From Flavobacteriales bacterium (GTDB lineage: Bacteria > Bacteroidota > Bacteroidia > Flavobacteriales > Crocinitomicaceae), in assembly GCA_947375085.1 (NCBI GenBank), contig CANCEQ010000006.1:1-38454 (forward strand): 38,454 bases of DNA. The letters run 5' to 3'. The translations under genes and the position numbers were made by a program. The notes below the pieces were generated by a model. The model made no database searches and was not told the origin of the DNA. It saw nothing but the letters and a program-made list of their open reading frames with translations. Positions 34,684 through 38,454 of this stretch are shown here, in pieces; position 1 is the first letter of the stretch, and each line of letters starts with the position of its first letter.

Positions 34684-34724
34684 TAAGGTATAGATTGAAT
34701 TTCAATTACTCAATCTATACCTTA
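34684..34724 (-). terminator. 15-bp perfect hairpin between the PorE-like gene and the exonuclease gene
   Basis: Arms TAAGGTATAGATTGA (34684-34698) and TCAATCTATACCTTA (34710-34724) pair perfectly around an 11-nt loop, starting 8 bp after the PorE-like stop. The long stem fits a 3'-end structure for that transcript, but there is no real T-run on either strand (minus strand continues ATCATAATC), so it may be a Rho-type or processing/stability hairpin rather than a textbook terminator. Confidence 0.5.
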
Positions 34725-34732
34725 TCTTAAAA

Positions 34733-36886
34733 TTATTTAGTTTTAACAATTATAAATTCTGTTCTTCTGTTTAGTTGTTGTTCTTCCTCTGAACATGTAG
34801 ATTCAACTTCTCCTTCACAACTACAATTGTTTTTTAATTTTGTTTCACCATAACCTTTACCAGAAATACGTTTAGGATTCACAATTCGTTTTTTAATGTA
34901 GTTTACTGATGATTTAGCTCTACTTGAAGATAACTTCATGTTGTAATCTTTAGTCCCTCTACAGTCAGTGTGAGACCCTAATTCTATTGACATTTTAGGG
35001 TTGTCATTTAAAATTTTGATGATTTTATCTAACTCAAGTGCAGCATCTGGACGAATAGTTGATTTATTGAAATCAAAATAGATCGGATTTAGAGATATTA
35101 ACTCACCTAAGTCAGACCCCATATTTACCTTAACTATTTCTTTTTCATTTAATTTTACTTGAACTTTTTGACTTTCGATTACTTTAAATGCATCATAAGT
35201 AAGTCCAACTGTATCTTGAAGTTGAATAAAACGCATATTGTCAGCATCTAATAAGAATTCTCTGTATACTTCATCATATTCTGCTTCACAGCTTGTAGCA
35301 AAAGATTCTTTAAAAAACTCTTTTGTTCCATTATCAGTTAAATAAGATGCTTCATAGTTTTTACATGGTTCAAGTGTATGGAAAAATGATCCATCTCTTT
35401 CTCTTGGATAAACTATTTTGTTAGCTGCACCTCCACAATCAATACATTTTAATGAAATAGTAATGTTTCCTGGATATGGTTTGTTATAAGCACATTTTAT
35501 TACTCCTTTTAAAGCAGCAATATTTTTTAAACCTAATTCATCATTCTGAATTTCATAAATATCTTTTTCACCATGTCCACCTTCTCTAAATGATGAATAA
35601 TATCCTCTTGTACCGTCAATCGTAGTTGTGAAAAAGATGTCATCACTATAACTATTAATAGGGTAACCAAGATTAATTGCTGGCGACCAATTGTTATCTT
35701 CATCTCTAACAGATAAAAAAATATCAAAACCACCCATGCTTTCTGCTCCATTACTCGAAAAATAGAGTGTTTTATTATCAGCACCTATGAACGGAGAATC
35801 TTCATCGTATGGAGTGTTTATATTAGGGCCTAAATTTTTAGGTTCACTCCATGTTCCATCAGGTAGTTTTGTAATTCTATAGATATCTCTACCTCCAAGC
35901 CCTCCAGGTCTATCAGAAACAAAATACATATTTAACCCATCAACTGTAGCAGTAATATGTGTTTCCCAATATTTAGAATTTACATCTTTCGTTTCTAATG
36001 GTTTTACTTGTTCAAAAGAGTTTGATTTGAAATCAGAATAGAAAATATCTCCTTTTCCAACATTATCTTGGTAAACATAGATCCTTCTCTCATCTGGACT
36101 TACTGCAATTGTTGCTTCATTCCTTTCGGCTTCACAAAATTCCAGTTTTGAAGGAGAGCTCCATTTAGTTTGTTTAGATTTTTCTCTATAACTTACGTAT
36201 ATATCTTCTGGATAATTATGAAGTAATAAATCTCTATATTTTTCTGATTCACCATTTAACCATGGTTTTCTTGAAGTGAAATAAAGCGCCTGACCATCTA
36301 AAGAAATTACAGGAGAATATTCAGGGAATTCAGTATTTACAGTTGTTCCGATATTATTTAATATTGTCTTTTTAGGACTTTCTACTAATTTAGTAGCTAC
36401 ATCACATTGTTTAATGTTTAAAAAGGATTGTTTTACTAAATCAGAAGTTTTGTCGTTGAAATTTGAAACGATAGTGTAATATTCTTTAGCCTTTTTAATC
36501 TGACCATCTAAATGAAAACAATTTGCTAAATAATAATATACATCATTTGAGCAGGTTGTATCGGTGATAGAAAATAAATCATAGTCTTTATCAGCTTGAG
36601 GTAATGCTTTTTGAAAATAAACCATTGCATTTTTATAATCTAAATTAGAGTTTAAAAGCAAGAATCCTTTTCTATAGTTATAATTAGCATTGTTAGGTTT
36701 TAATTCCAATAATTTATCTACTATAATTTCGGCTTGATATAGTTTTTTTTCGATTATTAAACTAGAACTTTCGATAATTAATTCTGGTTCAGTAGCTTTT
36801 TTTGCCATTGCTCTAACTTGTTGATCAGTCATTTGAGCAGAACTAATGCTTGAAATAATTAAAAATAAAAATAAAATTCTTTTCAT
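34733..36886 (-). CDS. PorE-like OmpA-family protein (TPR, PD40 propeller, CRD, OmpA)
   Basis: A 717-residue envelope protein. It has a signal peptide (ILFLFLIISSISSAQ, residues 4-18), TPR-like helices (about 45-165, NYNYRKGFLLLNSN, YYYLANCFHLDGQIKKAKEYY), a beta-propeller of WD40-like PD40 repeats (about 185-440, ALYFTSRKPW, MYFVSDRPGGLGGRDIY, TLYFSSNGAESMGGFDIF), a carboxypeptidase-regulatory-like domain (about 450-540) and an OmpA peptidoglycan-binding domain (about 595-717, PIYFDFNKSTIRPDA, SHTDCRGTKDYN, LNRRTEF). This is the domain order of PorE, a T9SS periplasmic component that ties the machinery to peptidoglycan; paralogues exist, so the call is family-level. Cys-rich loop NNCSCEG...TCSEE is usual for Bacteroidota OmpA domains. 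It follows the E2 terminator closely. Confidence 0.8.
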   Translation of the reverse strand: MKRILFLFLIISSISSAQMTDQQVRAMAKKATEPELIIESSSLIIEKKLYQAEIIVDKLLELKPNNANYNYRKGFLLLNSNLDYKNAMVYFQKALPQADKDYDLFSITDTTCSNDVYYYLANCFHLDGQIKKAKEYYTIVSNFNDKTSDLVKQSFLNIKQCDVATKLVESPKKTILNNIGTTVNTEFPEYSPVISLDGQALYFTSRKPWLNGESEKYRDLLLHNYPEDIYVSYREKSKQTKWSSPSKLEFCEAERNEATIAVSPDERRIYVYQDNVGKGDIFYSDFKSNSFEQVKPLETKDVNSKYWETHITATVDGLNMYFVSDRPGGLGGRDIYRITKLPDGTWSEPKNLGPNINTPYDEDSPFIGADNKTLYFSSNGAESMGGFDIFLSVRDEDNNWSPAINLGYPINSYSDDIFFTTTIDGTRGYYSSFREGGHGEKDIYEIQNDELGLKNIAALKGVIKCAYNKPYPGNITISLKCIDCGGAANKIVYPRERDGSFFHTLEPCKNYEASYLTDNGTKEFFKESFATSCEAEYDEVYREFLLDADNMRFIQLQDTVGLTYDAFKVIESQKVQVKLNEKEIVKVNMGSDLGELISLNPIYFDFNKSTIRPDAALELDKIIKILNDNPKMSIELGSHTDCRGTKDYNMKLSSSRAKSSVNYIKKRIVNPKRISGKGYGETKLKNNCSCEGEVESTCSEEEQQLNRRTEFIIVKTK

Positions 36887-36894
36887 AATACAGT

Positions 36895-36936
36895 AAAAAA
36901 TAAGACCCTCAAGATAATAAAATCATGAGGGTCTTA
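36895..36936 (-). terminator. Intrinsic terminator of the E2 gene
   Basis: Arms TAAGACCCTCA (36901-36911) and TGAGGGTCTTA (36926-36936) form a perfect 11-bp stem with a 14-nt loop; on the minus strand it is followed by six T (36895-36900). It begins about 20 bp after the E2 stop and ends 8 bp before the PorE-like ATG. Confidence 0.8.
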
Positions 36937-36955
36937 CGAAATTAGTCAAATTTTG

Positions 36956-38329
36956 TTACAATTCTCTGTTTACATCAAATTGTTCTAAATAATCAGCAAC
37001 TCTTTTCACGAATTTACCTCCTAAAGCACCATCAACAACACGGTGGTCGTATGAATGAGATAAGAACATTTTTTGTCTAATACCGATAAAATCACCATCT
37101 GGAGTTTCAATTACAGCTGGCACTTTACGAATCGCTCCAAGTGCTAAAATTGCTACTTGTGGTTGATTAATAATTGGAGTTCCCATAACATTTCCAAAAG
37201 TACCTACGTTTGTTACAGTGTAAGTTCCACCTTGAATATCTTCTGGTTTTAATTTGTTATTTCTTGCTTTATTAGCTAAGTCATTTACAGCTTTAGCAAT
37301 TCCAGTTAAGTTTAATCTATCTGCATTTTTAATTACAGGAACAATTAAATTTCCAGTAGGTAAAGCTGTTGCCATTCCAAGGTTAATATCTTTTCTTACG
37401 ACTATATTAGTACCGCTTACAGAAACATTTACTCCTGGGAAATCTTTTATCGCTTTAGCAATCGCTTCCATAAAGATTGGTGTGAAAGTTAAACTTTCTC
37501 CTTCTCTTTTTTCGAATTCTTTTTTAACTTTATTTCTCCAGTTTACGATGTTAGTAACGTCTGCTTCAACATAAGAAGTAACGTGTGGAGAAACGTGAAC
37601 TGACATAACCATATGATCTGCAATAAGCTTTCTCATACGATCCATTTCAACGATTTCGTCACCAGGATTTAATGTAATAACTGGTTCTTTTATTCCTGCA
37701 ACTGTTCCTCCTCCTAATTGAGTTGAAGCTGGAGTGACAGGAGTAGCCGTTACAACTGCCTGCGTAGATTCAACTTTAACTGGAGCGACAGCTACAGCTA
37801 CATTTCCTCTATTTTTAAGGTAGTCTAAAATATCTGTTTTAGTAACTCGACCATCTTGTCCAGTTCCTTTCAATGTTTCTAATTCAGACATTGAAATATT
37901 TTCTTTCTCAGCAATACTTCTTACTAATGGAGAATAGAATTTTCCTGAAGCACCATTTTTTTCGATGATTTCAGTATTTCCATTTGCAGTAGTGATAGCA
38001 GTATCAATTGATTTTGTAATTTCCTCTACGCTAACAGAAGCAGAAGAAACTTCTTTCACTGGTTCAGATGCAGCAGATCCTCCATCGCCATCAGTTGATA
38101 TTATTGCGATTACATCACCTACTTGAGCAACCTGATCTTTATCAAATAATTGCTTCACTAATATACCTGCAGCTTCAGATGGAAGCTCATTGTCTACTTT
38201 ATCTGTTGCAACTTCAACCAAAGGCTCATCTAAATTAACAGTATCACCAATGTTTTTTAACCAATTTGTAATGGTTGCTTCCGTTACACTTTCTCCCATT
38301 TTAGGAAGTCTAATCTCAATTTGTGCCAT
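36956..38329 (-). CDS. 2-oxoacid dehydrogenase complex E2 (dihydrolipoamide acyltransferase)
   Basis: A 457-residue acyltransferase counted from the ATG at 38329 (MAQIEIRLPKMGE); the frame stays open to a TTG at 38347, but that lies only a few bases from the predicted transcription start. Domains: one lipoyl domain (1-78) with lipoyl-Lys-44 in VATDKVDNEL; a linker rich in Ala, Ser and Glu; a peripheral-subunit-binding domain (132-173, SPLVRSIAEKENI, GTGQDGRVTKTDILDYL); a second linker; and the catalytic domain with SHSYDHRVVDGALGG (HRVVDG active site). It transfers acyl groups to CoA in the pyruvate, branched-chain or 2-oxoglutarate complex; the single lipoyl domain and the sequence favour a branched-chain/pyruvate type, not certain. 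E1 and E3 are outside the window. Confidence 0.9.
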   Translation of the reverse strand: MAQIEIRLPKMGESVTEATITNWLKNIGDTVNLDEPLVEVATDKVDNELPSEAAGILVKQLFDKDQVAQVGDVIAIISTDGDGGSAASEPVKEVSSASVSVEEITKSIDTAITTANGNTEIIEKNGASGKFYSPLVRSIAEKENISMSELETLKGTGQDGRVTKTDILDYLKNRGNVAVAVAPVKVESTQAVVTATPVTPASTQLGGGTVAGIKEPVITLNPGDEIVEMDRMRKLIADHMVMSVHVSPHVTSYVEADVTNIVNWRNKVKKEFEKREGESLTFTPIFMEAIAKAIKDFPGVNVSVSGTNIVVRKDINLGMATALPTGNLIVPVIKNADRLNLTGIAKAVNDLANKARNNKLKPEDIQGGTYTVTNVGTFGNVMGTPIINQPQVAILALGAIRKVPAVIETPDGDFIGIRQKMFLSHSYDHRVVDGALGGKFVKRVADYLEQFDVNREL

Positions 38330-38359
38330 AGTTCTGAATGGTATCAATTATTTACGGTG

Positions 38360-38389
38360 CAAAAGTAGTTTAATATTCGTTTATTCCAA
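38360..38389 (-). promoter_or_regulatory. Promoter of the E2 gene
   Basis: On the minus strand TTG (38387-38389), a 19-bp spacer and TACTTTTG (38360-38367, followed by CA) match the Bacteroidota promoter consensus well. Transcription should start near 38353, about 24 nt upstream of the chosen ATG. This is the best-formed promoter in the window. Confidence 0.55.
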
Positions 38390-38454
38390 CAAACTTCATA
38401 GTGTAAAAGTGAATTTTGTGTCAAGTTTTTTAGAATTGAATGGAAGTATCATTT

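Noticed and set aside
35533..35784. 83-codon same-strand open frame inside the PorE-like gene
   Set aside because: It is an alternative frame within the well-supported propeller region; no frameshift in the main gene requires it.
37254..37574. 106-codon open frame antisense to the E2 catalytic domain
   Set aside because: The hydrophobic product simply reflects the reverse reading of Lys/Asn-rich codons; there is no independent promoter or start signal.
38440..38454. ATG followed by four sense codons at the right edge, possibly a truncated plus-strand gene
   Set aside because: Only five codons are visible and the upstream DNA has no exact -7 box, so no gene can be supported.

Overview
The window looks like a contiguous chromosomal segment of a low-GC member of the Bacteroidota, most likely order Flavobacteriales (a Crocinitomicaceae/Cryomorphaceae-like lineage is a guess). 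The grounds are a strongly A/T-biased codon use, gene starts without clear Shine-Dalgarno sequences, several -7 boxes of the Bacteroidota form TAnnTTTG, a type III glutamine synthetase, PorT and a PorE-like protein of the type IX secretion system (T9SS), a lipoprotein-type TamA (TamL), and a TonB-dependent receptor paired with a DUF4249 lipoprotein. I see no rRNA, tRNA, CRISPR array, insertion sequence, integrase or phage gene. This is mostly core-genome territory.

Layout. 1-5488 (+): the 3' end of an aspartate-type aminotransferase, an HldE/RfaE-like PfkB kinase, menG/ubiE, porT, an FAD-dependent dehydrogenase, trmL and an unknown membrane protein, tightly packed with several stop/start overlaps. 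5601-12168: a divergent trmH-like gene (-) and tamL (+), then a convergent pair made of tamL and the minus-strand TonB receptor/DUF4249 operon. 12275-17150: uvrD/pcrA (-) and glnN (+), divergent across the only gene-free stretch longer than 300 bp. 17206-27908 (+): an outer-membrane barrel, prmC-ligA, dapA, an NrnA-type DHH phosphoesterase, a PrsW-like membrane protein, rpe, a secreted unknown, a tandem universal stress protein and a CvfB-like S1 protein. 27931-31399 (-): an NlpC/P60 peptidase and a GH2 beta-mannosidase. 31524-33140 (+): a small lipoprotein, a YciO/TsaC-family protein and an orphan class I glutamine amidotransferase. 33145-38329 (-): an FAH-family hydrolase, a DnaQ-type exonuclease, a PorE-like OmpA protein and a 2-oxoacid dehydrogenase E2.

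Functions by theme. Envelope biogenesis and secretion: porT, tamL, the PorE-like protein, the TonB receptor with its lipoprotein, the NlpC/P60 peptidase and the heptose-kinase homologue. Translation and RNA modification: trmL, trmH-like, prmC, YciO-like, CvfB-like, nrnA-like. DNA maintenance: uvrD/pcrA, ligA, the exonuclease. Central metabolism: glnN, dapA, rpe, menG, E2.

The most noteworthy signals are non-coding. Short-tandem heptanucleotide tracts of different sequence sit at gene junctions; one supplies the stop codon of the kinase gene. There is a 28-bp near-perfect palindrome after dapA. Two strong minus-strand terminators lie only about 10 bases upstream of the next start codon, one of them containing a good -7 box. 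A pair of 9-bp direct repeats 53 bp apart lies upstream of glnN. I did not find a convincing new defence, mobile or secretion system. The best protein-level candidates for new biology are the TonB receptor/DUF4249 pair, the YciO/amidotransferase pair and the extended PrsW-like protein.
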